NCBI RefSeq assembly: GCF_020567525.1
Contig: NZ_JAJCVI010000004.1
Location: 186,001 to 250,000 of the forward strand
Source: Halorubellus salinus
GTDB lineage: Archaea; Halobacteriota; Halobacteria; Halobacteriales; Natrialbaceae
Reading direction: 5' to 3'
Length of the DNA: 64,000 nucleotides
Each line of letters opens with the position of its first letter. Within the stretch, counting starts at the first letter, position 1. This document shows positions 8,158-16,851 of the stretch, in pieces. Below the pieces are notes generated by a model. It did not search any database and was not told the origin of the DNA. It saw nothing but the letters and a program-made list of their open reading frames with translations. The position numbers were made by a program, and so were the translations under genes.

Positions 8158-8331
8158 ACGTTAGAGCTGCTCGTCGCCGCGCTCGTCGTCCTCGTCGTCG
8201 TCGCAGTCGTCGCGCTCGGCGCCGCCGCGGTCGGCCTCGTCTCCGTCCGCGAGTTCTACCGCGGCCGGACCGAGGGCATCGACGTCTCCACCGTCGACGA
8301 CACCGACCCCGCGGACCCGACCGTCCGCTGA
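8158..8331 (+). CDS. Small single-pass membrane protein with a non-standard (ACG) start
   Basis: The frame ending in TGA at 8329-8331 encodes LELLVAALVVLVVVAVVALG, a strong transmembrane helix, then a polar tail with VREFYRGRTEGID. No ATG, GTG or TTG is in frame near the helix; the codon just before it is ACG at 8158. A clear TATA-like TCTTTAAG at 8126-8133 lies 25-32 nt upstream, exactly where a leaderless transcript would begin at that ACG. Either ACG is used as a start, or an ATG has mutated. No function is recognised. Confidence 0.5.
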   Translation, partial: TLELLVAALVVLVVVAVVALGAAAVGLVSVREFYRGRTEGIDVSTVDDTDPADPTVR

Positions 8332-8426
8332 ACGGGCTCCTCGGACCCAGGCGGTGACGAAGACCCCTGGCGGTACGTGACGCGTTAGCGTCCACGCACC
8401 CCGTCCACGGTTGCGTGGAAGGGAAC

Positions 8427-8434
8427 CCTTTTGC
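8427..8434 (+). promoter_or_regulatory. TATA-like element upstream of purU and its leader ORF
   Basis: CCTTTTGC lies about 26-33 nt before the ATG of the 12-codon leader ORF at 8460, which would then be the first codon of a leaderless transcript. Confidence 0.45.
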
Positions 8435-8459
8435 TCGCGGGTGGCCTCAGCGTCGACTG

Positions 8460-8498
8460 ATGTCTCAGTCGACCAGCAGTCGGAGGTGGCACCGATGA
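8460..8498 (+). CDS. Short upstream ORF overlapping the purU start
   Basis: A 12-codon ORF (MSQSTSSRRWHR) starts at 8460, at the position where a leaderless transcript from the nearby TATA-like element should begin. It ends in TGA that overlaps the purU ATG as ATGA. A GGAGGTG ribosome-binding sequence lies inside it, 8 nt before the purU ATG. It could couple purU translation to the leaderless mRNA. Whether it is translated is not known. Confidence 0.4.
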   Translation: MSQSTSSRRWHR

Positions 8499-9448
8499 CC
8501 AGTGACTTCGCCGAGATCACGGTCGTCGGAGGAGACAAGACCGGACTCATCGCGAGAGTGACCTCCCTGCTGTTCGAGCGCGGAATCAACATCGAGGACC
8601 TCGACCAGGCGGTCCGCGAGGACGTCTTCCGGATGACGCTGCACGCCGACATCGACGAGATGGTGTGCACGCAGGACAAGCTCCGCGAGGACCTCGGCGA
8701 CCTCGGCGACGAACTCGGCGTCGACATCCAGGTCCGGTTCCCCGAGGACCGCGAGACCCAGCAGATCGCGGTACTCGTCACGCAGGAGAGTCACTGCCTC
8801 GAACGATTGTTCCAGGCGTGGGCGAGCGGCGACCTCGGCGCGGACATCTCGGTCGTCATCGGGAATCACGACGACCTGGAGCCCCTCGCCGAGAAGTACG
8901 ACGTGCCGTTCCACGACGTCGGCGACGAGAAGGGGACGCCCGACGAGAGCGAACTCCTCGACCTCCTCGCGGAGTACGACGCGGACCTCATCGTGCTCGC
9001 GCGGTACATGCGTATCCTCAGTCCGGACGTCGTGTTCCGGTACGAGGACCGCATCATCAACGTCCACCCGAGCCTCCTCCCGTCGTTCCCGGGCGCGAAA
9101 GCGTACCGGCAGGCCCTGGAGGAGGGCGTCCGTATCGCGGGCGTCACCGCGCACTACGTGACGACGGACCTCGACCAAGGGCCGATCATCACGCAGCGCG
9201 CGTTCGACGTCCCCGACGACGGCGGCATCGAGGACCTCCGCGAGCGCGGGCAGCCCCTCGAAGCCGAAGCGCTGCTCGAAGCCGTCCGCTTGCATCTGAA
9301 CGACGAGGTGAGCGTGCATCGCGGGCGCACCCGCCTCCGCGAGAACCGCGAGGGATCCTACCAGCTCGGCCTCCCCGACGAGGCCGACCGCGCGAACCCC
9401 GACCGGCCCGTCGACGGCCTCGGGGACGTCGTCAGCGACGACGACTGA
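8495..9448 (+). CDS. purU: Formyltetrahydrofolate deformylase (PurU-type)
   Basis: The 317-residue protein joins an N-terminal ACT domain (about 1-85, start ITVVGGDKTGLIARVT) to a formyltransferase/hydrolase domain (about 90-285). The catalytic pattern is present: Asn and His in INVHPSLLPSF and Asp in TTDLDQGPI. PurU releases formate from 10-formyl-THF, feeding formate-dependent steps of purine synthesis or balancing one-carbon pools. The C-terminal 35 residues are an acidic haloarchaeal extension. The ATG at 8495 is preceded by GGAGGTG. It sits between purS/purQ and purC. Confidence 0.88.
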   Translation: MTSDFAEITVVGGDKTGLIARVTSLLFERGINIEDLDQAVREDVFRMTLHADIDEMVCTQDKLREDLGDLGDELGVDIQVRFPEDRETQQIAVLVTQESHCLERLFQAWASGDLGADISVVIGNHDDLEPLAEKYDVPFHDVGDEKGTPDESELLDLLAEYDADLIVLARYMRILSPDVVFRYEDRIINVHPSLLPSFPGAKAYRQALEEGVRIAGVTAHYVTTDLDQGPIITQRAFDVPDDGGIEDLRERGQPLEAEALLEAVRLHLNDEVSVHRGRTRLRENREGSYQLGLPDEADRANPDRPVDGLGDVVSDDD

Positions 9449-9478
9449 CCCGGACTGTCACGTCGACGTCGGTTCGTT

Positions 9479-9658
9479 CTAGCCCTGCTCCCAGTTCTCG
9501 AGGCAGTCGTCGTCGCAGAAGTGAGCGTGTTCGCTGTCGCCGTCGACGATTCGCGAGCGGACGCGGTGACTGTCGCCCGTCACGGGTGCACCGCATTCGG
9601 TGCACGCGGGGGCGTCGTCGGCGTCCACGTCGCCGACGTCGGACGTAGGGTCGACCAT
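9479..9658 (-). CDS. Small four-cysteine zinc-binding protein
   Basis: This 59-residue protein has CxxC (CTEC) and a second Cys pair in HFCDDDCLENWE, which is a treble-clef-like zinc site seen in many small haloarchaeal proteins. The N terminus is acidic and probably disordered. No catalytic function is recognised. The ATG at 9658 was preferred, but ATGs at 9673 and 9670 are in frame. It is convergent with purU and may act in protein or nucleic acid binding, which is an inference only. Confidence 0.7.
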   Translation of the reverse strand: MVDPTSDVGDVDADDAPACTECGAPVTGDSHRVRSRIVDGDSEHAHFCDDDCLENWEQG

Positions 9659-9708
9659 GCTACCGGACATCATGCTCCGGACTGGCTTGAACCACCGGAG
9701 GCCGGCAA

Positions 9709-11652
9709 TTATTCGGAGTCGGCGGCGTCCTCGTCGTCGTCGTCCGCGACCGCGTCGTCACTGTCGTCGTCCGTCGACTCCGCGTCGCCGGTTGCGTCCT
9801 CGGTGACGGCGACGAGGCCGTCGGTCCCGGCGAAGGCCTTGGCGTCGCCGTCGCGGACGCTGATGCCCTTCGAGGCGAGGTGCCGGGTCTGGTTCTGCGC
9901 GAAGTCCTCCTCGGTCGTCCCCCTGGTGGCGAGGACGACGACGTGCGCCGAGCCCTCGGGTCGCATCGTTCGGCCCGCGCGCTGGGTGCCCTGCCGTCGG
10001 GATCCGCCGAGGCCGGACGCGACGACCGCGACCTCGGCGTCCGGGAGGTCGATGCCTTCGTCCGCGACGCGGGAGACGACGAGGACCCTGCGGTCGCCGT
10101 TCCGGAACTCGCGGAACAATCTGTCGCGTTCGCTGTGGGCCATCTCGCCGGAGATGAACGGCGCGTCGAGCGCCTCCGCGAGCTCGCGCCCGTGGTCGAG
10201 GTACTCGACGAACACGAGCGCCTTCTTGTCGGGGTGCTCGCGGTCGAGGACGTGCTCGGTCTCCGCGATCTTCGCGGGGTTCGCGGCCGCCGCCTGACGC
10301 TTGTCGTGGCCGTCGCGCTTCGCGTGGCGCTCCTGTGCCTCGTCGCTCCCCCACGGCACGTACCGCACCTCGACCTCGGGGTCCTGGACGAACCCGGCGT
10401 CGAACAGTGCGTCCCAGTCGGTGCCGATAGGTGGGCCGACGAGCGTGAAGATCTCCTCCTCGCGGTCGTCGCCGCGGACGGGGGAGGCGGTGAGGCCGAG
10501 CCGGTGCTTGCTCTGGAGGTCGACGCTCCGCCGGTGGATGGGGGCGGGGACGTGATGCACCTCGTCGTAGACGACGAGCCCCCACTCGCGGTCGTCGAAC
10601 AGCTGGCGGTGCCGGTCCATGCCCGCGGTCTGGTACGTCGCGATGGTGACGGGTCGGATCTGCTTCTTCCCGCCGTGGTACTCGCCTACTTGAGAGTCAC
10701 GCAGGTTCGTGTGCGTCAGCAGTTCCTCGCGCCACTGCGTCGCCAGTTCGCGACTCGGAACGAGTACCAGGGTTTCGCCGCCGACGGCCTCGATGCAGCC
10801 CATCGCGGCGACGGTCTTCCCGCTCCCGGGTGGGCCGACGAGGACGCCCGCGCCCTGCTCGTCGAACCGGTCCACCCACTCCTGCTGGTAGTCCCGCAAG
10901 CGAAGGTAGAGTTCGACGTCGAGGTCGTCGCCGGTCTCGAGGTCGCGGCCGTCCTCGACGGGATACCCCGCCTCGTACAGCACGCGCTTCACTTCTGCGA
11001 CGCGGTCCTCGGCCACCCACGCCTCGGTGTCCGAGATGACCGCACGCAGCGCGCCCTCCGGGAGGCGTTGCTCGGCGACGTTCCCCAGCAGGCTCTCGTT
11101 TGCCGCGACGAGCACGACGTAGCCGTCCTCGTGCGTCCGGAGCTCGAACCGGTGCGCGCGCTTGTACTGCTCGACCACCCACTCCTCGAACGTCGACGGC
11201 CACACCGGCAGCACCGACTTCATCGTCGCCACCAGCTCCTCGTGCGTGTCGTACGGCGCCTGCCAGACGTCCTCGCGGCGGACCTCGTAGAGGTACCCGC
11301 CGGTCCGCGTGGTGTCCTTGAGGCGCGCGAACTGCGCGAGTTGCGCTCGCGTGAACTGCTCGGGCTGGTCGACGACGATCTCGCGGCGCTCCGGGAAGAA
11401 CACGACGCGTTCGCGTTCGACCATCCGCGCCCAGTCGCTCGCGTAGAACACCGTCGGGTCCTCCGCGACGCTCGCACGCTCGACGTCGCCGCGCTCCTCC
11501 AGGGCGTCCAGCGCCTGCATCGCGCGCTCCTGGCTGACGTCGAGGCGGCGCGCGAGTGCCGTCGCCGTGATGACGGGCCGCCCGTGGTCCTCCAGCGCGT
11601 CGTAGAACCGGTCGACGGACAGCTCCTCTGTCTCCGTATCGCTCTCGGTCAC
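9709..11652 (-). CDS. XPB/Rad25-type DNA helicase
   Basis: The 647-residue protein has an N-terminal winged-helix region (about 10-70), a damage-recognition-like domain (about 80-250) and two RecA folds. Walker A GPPGSGKT is at 273-280, the DEVH box at 363-366, LTASP motif III at 387-391 and motif VI QRAGRTMRP at 557-565. The Asp/Glu-rich tail is typical of halophiles. It is a superfamily 2 helicase of the archaeal XPB group, thought to act in repair or transcription; a Bax1 nuclease partner is not seen nearby. A GTG at 11652 is chosen because the conserved region begins just after it and a TATA-like element lies about 25 nt upstream. Confidence 0.9.
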   Translation of the reverse strand: MTESDTETEELSVDRFYDALEDHGRPVITATALARRLDVSQERAMQALDALEERGDVERASVAEDPTVFYASDWARMVERERVVFFPERREIVVDQPEQFTRAQLAQFARLKDTTRTGGYLYEVRREDVWQAPYDTHEELVATMKSVLPVWPSTFEEWVVEQYKRAHRFELRTHEDGYVVLVAANESLLGNVAEQRLPEGALRAVISDTEAWVAEDRVAEVKRVLYEAGYPVEDGRDLETGDDLDVELYLRLRDYQQEWVDRFDEQGAGVLVGPPGSGKTVAAMGCIEAVGGETLVLVPSRELATQWREELLTHTNLRDSQVGEYHGGKKQIRPVTIATYQTAGMDRHRQLFDDREWGLVVYDEVHHVPAPIHRRSVDLQSKHRLGLTASPVRGDDREEEIFTLVGPPIGTDWDALFDAGFVQDPEVEVRYVPWGSDEAQERHAKRDGHDKRQAAAANPAKIAETEHVLDREHPDKKALVFVEYLDHGRELAEALDAPFISGEMAHSERDRLFREFRNGDRRVLVVSRVADEGIDLPDAEVAVVASGLGGSRRQGTQRAGRTMRPEGSAHVVVLATRGTTEEDFAQNQTRHLASKGISVRDGDAKAFAGTDGLVAVTEDATGDAESTDDDSDDAVADDDDEDAADSE

Positions 11653-11860
11653 TACCCGCCGGTAGCGGCCGCGCAGGCAAAGGGATACCGTCCCATCGTC
11701 GACCCGACGCGGCCGGTCGCGTCGAGGTCCGTCGGCGCGACCGACGACGCCGTCGCAATCGCCCGTTCCCACGCGTTGAGAACGGTTTCGGCCTCCTGAG
11801 AACCACGGTCTCTTTATATGCGGTTGGTGGTCGAATCCTGAAGTGTAGAGGTGCAAGCCA

Positions 11861-12436
11861 ATGTCCGCACAAACCCGGCAACTGGACGCAGAACTGTTCG
11901 GCCGAGAGACCAACTTCGAGTATAGCGAGCACTGGATCGGCTACGCGCTCGTCGGCCTCCGCGTCGTGATGGGATGGGTCCTCCTCCAGGGCGGGCTCAC
12001 CAAGCTCGTCACGTACCTGGACGCGAACCCCGAGAACAACTGGACGGCCGCGGGCTACCTCGCGAACGCCATCCCCGAAGGCAACCCGTTCATGGATATG
12101 TTCACCAGCATGGCCGGGAGCGGACTCGTCGACATCCTCGTGATGTGGGGCCTCACCCTCACTGGCATCGGCATCATCCTCGGCGCGTTCGTCCGCTGGA
12201 ACGCGTTCTGGGCAGCGGTCATGATGATGATGTTCTGGGCGGCGAGCCTCACCGGCGGCCTCATGCAGGGGCTTCCCCTGGCGCACGGCTGGGTCGTCGA
12301 CGACCACGTCGTGTACGCGATGCTCCTGTTCGGTCTCGGCGCCATCGGCGCGGGCCGCATCCTCGGCGTGGACGGGTTCCTCGAGGAACTCGACTTCGTC
12401 AAGGAGAACCGCTGGGTCCGCCTCCTCATGGGCTGA
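11861..12436 (+). CDS. DoxX/DoxD-family membrane protein
   Basis: The 191-residue product has four predicted membrane helices (about 26-45, 85-105, 108-130, 145-165) with the GWVLLQGGLTKL start typical of DoxX/DoxD. Archaeal DoxD is the small subunit of thiosulfate:quinone oxidoreductase, but many haloarchaeal paralogues have unknown substrates and no DoxA partner is seen here. A TATA box (CTTTATATG, about 11812-11820) lies 40 nt before the ATG. It is divergent from the helicase gene. Confidence 0.82.
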   Translation: MSAQTRQLDAELFGRETNFEYSEHWIGYALVGLRVVMGWVLLQGGLTKLVTYLDANPENNWTAAGYLANAIPEGNPFMDMFTSMAGSGLVDILVMWGLTLTGIGIILGAFVRWNAFWAAVMMMMFWAASLTGGLMQGLPLAHGWVVDDHVVYAMLLFGLGAIGAGRILGVDGFLEELDFVKENRWVRLLMG

Positions 12437-12570
12437 CCCCGTCGACGCCCTCCAGTTGCGCGCGGGTTGCGCGCACCAGCCGACGTTCTTCGGCGACTAC
12501 GCTGCTGAGACGCAACGCCGTCGTCCGTCCCTGAACTGGACCGTTGTCGTCGGTGCGCTACGTCGCTGTC

Positions 12571-13599
12571 CTACTGGTTGTCGAGTCGGCGGACCTTCCC
12601 GACCGCAGACGAGAGCGGGGGTGCATCGAACAGTTCGAGGCCGGTGTAGGCGTTCGTGCCGGCTGCGTACATGTCCCGAGCGATCTCGACGACCTCGTCG
12701 TCGAGCGGCTGGGGGTCGACGTCGCACAACGCCTTCCAGTCCGCCTCGTCGCGTTCCTTCGCCGCCGCCTTCGCGTCCGCGACGGCACGCACCCAGTCCG
12801 GTTGCGTGCGCTTGTGGTACTGGCGGATGACCTCCTTGGAGAGCTGGGTGCCCTCGTAACTGAACCGGTTCTCGTCGAACGTCCCGACGACGTCCGCGAC
12901 GCGGATCTCGCCCTGGTAGTAGAGGCACTCTATCTTCCCGTCCTCGTGCGTGAGGCCCTGCGACGCCGCTTGCTCGGTGACGACGTCGTTCACGTCGCGC
13001 GCGACGCGCTCGAGGTCGTCGACGCTCGCGACGCCCGCGATGGCGTCCGCCTCCTCGCGGGAGAGATAGCGGTCCGAGCGCTCGTACTTCGTGGAGAACT
13101 CGACGACGGGTTCGGCGAGGTCGACGGCTTCGTCGGGCCACGCGTCGTACGCGAGGCCGTGGTCCTCGGGGTCGGTCCGCGAGCGGAGACTGGAGCCGAC
13201 GGGAACCTCGTTCCGGAACACGATCTCGAGGGGCACGAGGTAGTTCTCGCCGGCGTCGGCGTGGTACGCGTCGTAGTCGTAGTCCCGGCCGTCCACGGGG
13301 AGGTCCGGTACTTGCGTCAGGTCGATCGCCATCTCCCAGGGCGGACTGGTGGCGTCCTGTAGCGCGACGACGTCGCCGTCGTCGACGACGCCGCGGTAGT
13401 GCGTGGAGATTCCGGCGTCCTCCAGCAGTTCGAAGTTGAACGCGCCCATCGAGCACAGCGAGGCGCCCTTGTCGGGGATGCGGTCGGGCATCTTCCCCCA
13501 GTCGAACACGGAGTAGTCGTCGGTGAACACGAACGCGCCACGGCCGAGGTCGTCCTCGCTCGCGGGTTGTTCGACGCGGAAGTCCTTCACCGAGGTCAC
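12571..13599 (-). CDS. purC: Phosphoribosylaminoimidazole-succinocarboxamide synthase PurC
   Basis: The 342-residue protein catalyses ATP-dependent condensation of CAIR with aspartate in purine synthesis. Visible family motifs include FTDDYSVFDWGKMPD near the N terminus, the LVPLEIVFRNEVPVGSSL core and the SKEVIRQY..RTQPDW C-terminal segment. The length is on the long side for bacterial PurC, as expected for the haloarchaeal form. The GTG at 13599 is chosen: it is preceded by GGAGGG about 8 nt upstream and matches the family start. An ATG at 13668 is further upstream. Confidence 0.93.
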   Translation of the reverse strand: MTSVKDFRVEQPASEDDLGRGAFVFTDDYSVFDWGKMPDRIPDKGASLCSMGAFNFELLEDAGISTHYRGVVDDGDVVALQDATSPPWEMAIDLTQVPDLPVDGRDYDYDAYHADAGENYLVPLEIVFRNEVPVGSSLRSRTDPEDHGLAYDAWPDEAVDLAEPVVEFSTKYERSDRYLSREEADAIAGVASVDDLERVARDVNDVVTEQAASQGLTHEDGKIECLYYQGEIRVADVVGTFDENRFSYEGTQLSKEVIRQYHKRTQPDWVRAVADAKAAAKERDEADWKALCDVDPQPLDDEVVEIARDMYAAGTNAYTGLELFDAPPLSSAVGKVRRLDNQ

Positions 13600-13722
13600 G
13601 ACTCGCACCCTCCGGTTGCGGCGACGGTCATGTCTCGAACGCGGATTCGCGGGGTAATCAACTTTCATGACTGCGCGTCGCGAGCCAGGGGGTCGACCTG
13701 GGACCGAACCGGGCGCCCGAAG

Positions 13723-13732
13723 GATTAATTTT
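13723..13732 (+). promoter_or_regulatory. TATA box for the TerB/zinc-ribbon gene and its leader ORF
   Basis: GATTAATTTT lies 27-36 nt before the ATG at 13759. That ATG opens a 14-codon leader ORF rather than the main gene. Confidence 0.5.
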
Positions 13733-13758
13733 CCATACATTCGTGGGTCGGTCCAACG

Positions 13759-13803
13759 ATGCACGTAATCACAGCATTACAGGTGGCTGGGTGGGGACGG
13801 TGA
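13759..13803 (+). CDS. Short upstream ORF overlapping the TerB-protein start
   Basis: A 14-codon ORF (MHVITALQVAGWGR) begins 27 nt downstream of the TATA box, where a leaderless transcript would start. Its TGA (13801-13803) overlaps the GTG start of the main gene as GTGA. This is the same layout as upstream of purU and suggests translational coupling. No homology is expected for so short a peptide. Confidence 0.4.
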   Translation: MHVITALQVAGWGR

Positions 13804-15323
13804 CGCTCGTCGACACGCTCGTCGGTGGGAGCTTCTACCTCGTCCTGCCACTGCTCGTGTTCGGGTACTGGCTGACGATGCGGGACGCGCGCATCGGCGC
13901 GGCGATCGCGGGCTACGCGCTCGGCGTGGGCGTCGGCGTGGGCGTCGGGAAACCGATCGCGCTCGCCGCGGGCGTCGGGCTCGCGGCCGCGTTCGCAGGC
14001 GTGGCGCACGTCGACGACCGTCTCGGGTGGGGCGTCTCCGCGGGTGCGGCCGGCGCGCTGCTCGGTGCGGTCGCGGGCGGTGGCGCAGCGACGCTCGTCG
14101 GTGCCGGCGCCGCGGTCGCTCTCGGGCTCGCGGTCGGCGCGCTCGCCTGGAAGTTCCCGCGCGGCACGCTCCCGATCGCGACGAGCGTCCTCGGCGGCGT
14201 CCTCGTCGTCGTCCTCCTCACCGCACAGGACGGCGGTGGCGGGGGCGAGACGACGATCACGAACGGTCTCGCCGCCGCGGTCGCCGTGAGCGCGCTCGTC
14301 GGACTCATGATCCAGCCGTGGTCCGCGGAGATCGGCGACAGCGTCCCGCCGCTGCTCCCGCTCCGCGTGCGGAACTGGTTCGACCTCGTTCCCGAGGGCG
14401 GCGTGGAGGACGCGGTCTGCCCGAACTGCGGGCAGCGCGTCGACCCGGGCGCGCCGTACTGCGGGAACTGCGACGCGTCGCTCGCCGGCATCGTCGGACC
14501 CGCCGACGGCGCCACCGGGGACGCGACCGGGACGACCGTCACGGACGTTCCCGACGACGCCGTCGCGGTCGACATCCCGTGCCCCGAGTGCGGCGACCGC
14601 CCCATCGAGGAGGCGGCGACCGGGTACGGCGTCGTCGGGATGCTGCTCGCGTACCGGTGGAGTTCCCGGACCGTCATGGGCTGTCATCAGTGCAATCGCT
14701 CGCGGCTCTGGGGGCTCGCCGGGAAGAACCTCCTCCTGGGATGGTGGAGCATCGCGTCGCTGTTCGCGAACCCGTTCACGGTCCTCTGGAACCTCGGCCG
14801 TGGCGCGGTGAACCGCGGGCCGACGACGAAGCTCGCGCGGACGCTCGCGGAGTCCGGCGTCGACTTCCGGTACCTCGCGGACGCGAGCGAGTTCGACGCG
14901 AGCGACTACGGCCAGCACGAACTCCTCCAGCGCGGCCTCCTCCGGCTCGGCGTCGCCGTGATGGTCGCGGACGGGCACGCGGACCCGAGCGAAGCTGCCG
15001 CCATCCGCGACAACGCCCTCGAGTTGTTCCCGGACGCCGACCGGAACGCGATCGAGGGGCGCGTGACGGAGTACGCGAACGCGACGACGAACGCTGCGAA
15101 GGTCGCCGACGGCCTCGCGGAGACGCTCACGCGCGACGGCCGCCAGCTCGCGCTGCGGTTCGCGGCGCAGGTCGCGGTCGCCGACGGCGACGTCGACGAC
15201 GCGGAGGCCCAGCTCCTGGCGACGATGGCTGACGAGCTCGAACTCGACGACGGCGCCGTCCAGAACGCCATCGGCTCGGGCGTCTCGACGGAAACCGCGC
15301 CCGACCCGTCCGCGGCACTCTGA
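13800..15323 (+). CDS. Membrane protein with zinc ribbons and a TerB-like domain
   Basis: The 507-residue product has an N-terminal membrane region of several Gly/Ala-rich helices (to about 175), a zinc ribbon CPNCG...CGNC (about 221-242), a second ribbon CPEC...CHQC (about 274-315), and a C-terminal helical domain (about 385-490) whose DGHADPSEAAAI and DGDVDDAEAQLL segments have the paired acidic loops of TerB-like domains. TerB domains are linked to tellurite resistance and stress scaffolds at membranes; the role here is unknown. The GTG at 13800 is chosen by overlap with the leader ORF; an upstream GTG at 13743 remains possible. Confidence 0.7.
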   Translation: MTLVDTLVGGSFYLVLPLLVFGYWLTMRDARIGAAIAGYALGVGVGVGVGKPIALAAGVGLAAAFAGVAHVDDRLGWGVSAGAAGALLGAVAGGGAATLVGAGAAVALGLAVGALAWKFPRGTLPIATSVLGGVLVVVLLTAQDGGGGGETTITNGLAAAVAVSALVGLMIQPWSAEIGDSVPPLLPLRVRNWFDLVPEGGVEDAVCPNCGQRVDPGAPYCGNCDASLAGIVGPADGATGDATGTTVTDVPDDAVAVDIPCPECGDRPIEEAATGYGVVGMLLAYRWSSRTVMGCHQCNRSRLWGLAGKNLLLGWWSIASLFANPFTVLWNLGRGAVNRGPTTKLARTLAESGVDFRYLADASEFDASDYGQHELLQRGLLRLGVAVMVADGHADPSEAAAIRDNALELFPDADRNAIEGRVTEYANATTNAAKVADGLAETLTRDGRQLALRFAAQVAVADGDVDDAEAQLLATMADELELDDGAVQNAIGSGVSTETAPDPSAAL

Positions 15324-15416
15324 GCGCGCTCGAGCCCGGAGCGCTCGCGGTCGTGGGGCGTCCGACGGGGGCCGGTTCCATCACGCTTTTGCCGTCTACT
15401 CGCCTGGTTCGAGTCG

Positions 15417-16811
15417 ATGACCAGCGCGCTCGACCCCGAGGCCGTCCCCGACGACGGCGACTTCGAGTTCGACGTCGTCCCCGAGACAGACCAGGGCTTC
15501 GAGAACGCGCTGGCGAAAGCACGCTCCGGCGAGCGACTCGACGTCGCGGACGGCATCGAACTCATCACGACCGGGACCGACGTCGACGGCATCGACCACG
15601 AGCGCAAGGAGCGCGTCCTGCAGGCCGCGGACGAACGGCGTCGCGACGTCGTCGGCGAGGACGTGACGTTCGTCGCGAACCTGAACAACAACGTCACGAC
15701 CGCGTGCAACACCGGGTGCCTGTTCTGTAACTTCAAGGACACCGCGCACACGTTCGAGGACGACTACGAGGGCGAGACGGACGGGTTCACGAAGACGCCC
15801 GCGGAGTCCCGTGCGGTCGTCGCGGACGCGCTCGACATGGGTATCTACGAGGTGACGTCGGTGTCGGGGCTGCATCCGGCGTTCGCGCTCGACGACGAGC
15901 ACCACGAGATACTGCGGGCGAGCGACTGGCGGGAGACGAACTACAAGCCCCCCGAGCGGTACGCGACGGATCCGGGGACGTACGTCGAGCAGATGGACGC
16001 GATGAGCGTCGGCGACGTCCACCTGCACTCGATGACGCCCGAGGAGGGCTATCACGCGCGACGCGGCACGGACTGGACGTACGAGGACGTCTACGGTCGG
16101 CTCGCGGACGCCGGCCTGGATTCGGTGCCGGGGACCGCAGCCGAGATCCTCGTCGACGAGGTCCGGGACGTCATCTGTCCCGGGAAGATAGATACCGGCG
16201 AGTGGCTCGCGGCGATGGAGGCTGCCGGGAACGTCGGCCTCGACCTCACCGCGACCATCATGTACGGGCACGTCGAGAACGAAGCGCATCGCGTCGTCCA
16301 CCTCGACGAGGTCCGCGCGCTCCAGGACCGCGTCGACGGCGCAATCACGGAGTTCGTCCCGCTCTCGTTCGTCCACCAGCAGACGCCGCTGTTCGAGCAC
16401 GGCGTCGTCGACGGCGGCGCGTCCCCTGCCGAAGACGCGCTCATGATCGCGGTGTCGCGGCTCTACCTCGACAACGTCGACCACGTCCAGTCGTCGTGGG
16501 TGAAGTACGGCGACGAACGCGGCCTCAAGTACCTGCACTGCGGCGCGGACGACTTCATGGGCACCATCCTGAGCGAGGAGATAACGAAGCGCGCGGGCGG
16601 CGAGTACGGCGAGTTCCGGAGCTTCGACGACTACGTCGAGATGATCCGCTCCATCGGCCGCCGTCCCGTCGAGCGGTCGACGGACTACCGACAGCGTCGC
16701 CCCATCGAGGGCGAGGGCCCGCACGGGCCGCTGCTCGGGCCGCGCGCGGACGGCACGCCGATGCTCGCGCGCCGGGACGCCGACGGCGAGAGCGTCGCCG
16801 CGGACGACTGA
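15417..16811 (+). CDS. cofH: FO synthase subunit 2, CofH
   Basis: The 464-residue radical SAM protein has the CxxxCxxC cluster motif at Cys97, Cys101 and Cys104 in CNTGCLFC, followed by the family-typical NFK. CofH joins the tyrosine-derived moiety to the pyrimidine precursor in synthesis of FO, the chromophore of coenzyme F420; CofG then completes the deazaflavin ring. The other conserved patches, such as SVSGLHP and MYGHVE, agree. cofG and cofC lie 5-8 kb downstream on the opposite strand. The ATG at 15417 fits the family start. Confidence 0.95.
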   Translation: MTSALDPEAVPDDGDFEFDVVPETDQGFENALAKARSGERLDVADGIELITTGTDVDGIDHERKERVLQAADERRRDVVGEDVTFVANLNNNVTTACNTGCLFCNFKDTAHTFEDDYEGETDGFTKTPAESRAVVADALDMGIYEVTSVSGLHPAFALDDEHHEILRASDWRETNYKPPERYATDPGTYVEQMDAMSVGDVHLHSMTPEEGYHARRGTDWTYEDVYGRLADAGLDSVPGTAAEILVDEVRDVICPGKIDTGEWLAAMEAAGNVGLDLTATIMYGHVENEAHRVVHLDEVRALQDRVDGAITEFVPLSFVHQQTPLFEHGVVDGGASPAEDALMIAVSRLYLDNVDHVQSSWVKYGDERGLKYLHCGADDFMGTILSEEITKRAGGEYGEFRSFDDYVEMIRSIGRRPVERSTDYRQRRPIEGEGPHGPLLGPRADGTPMLARRDADGESVAADD

Positions 16812-16851
16812 CCGCGCCCACTCGCCGTGCTGTCTCCCGGTGGGGTGAACC

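Noticed and set aside
9880-11799. 639-codon plus frame opposite the XPB helicase
   Set aside because: It has no family motif and mirrors the codon structure of the true gene.
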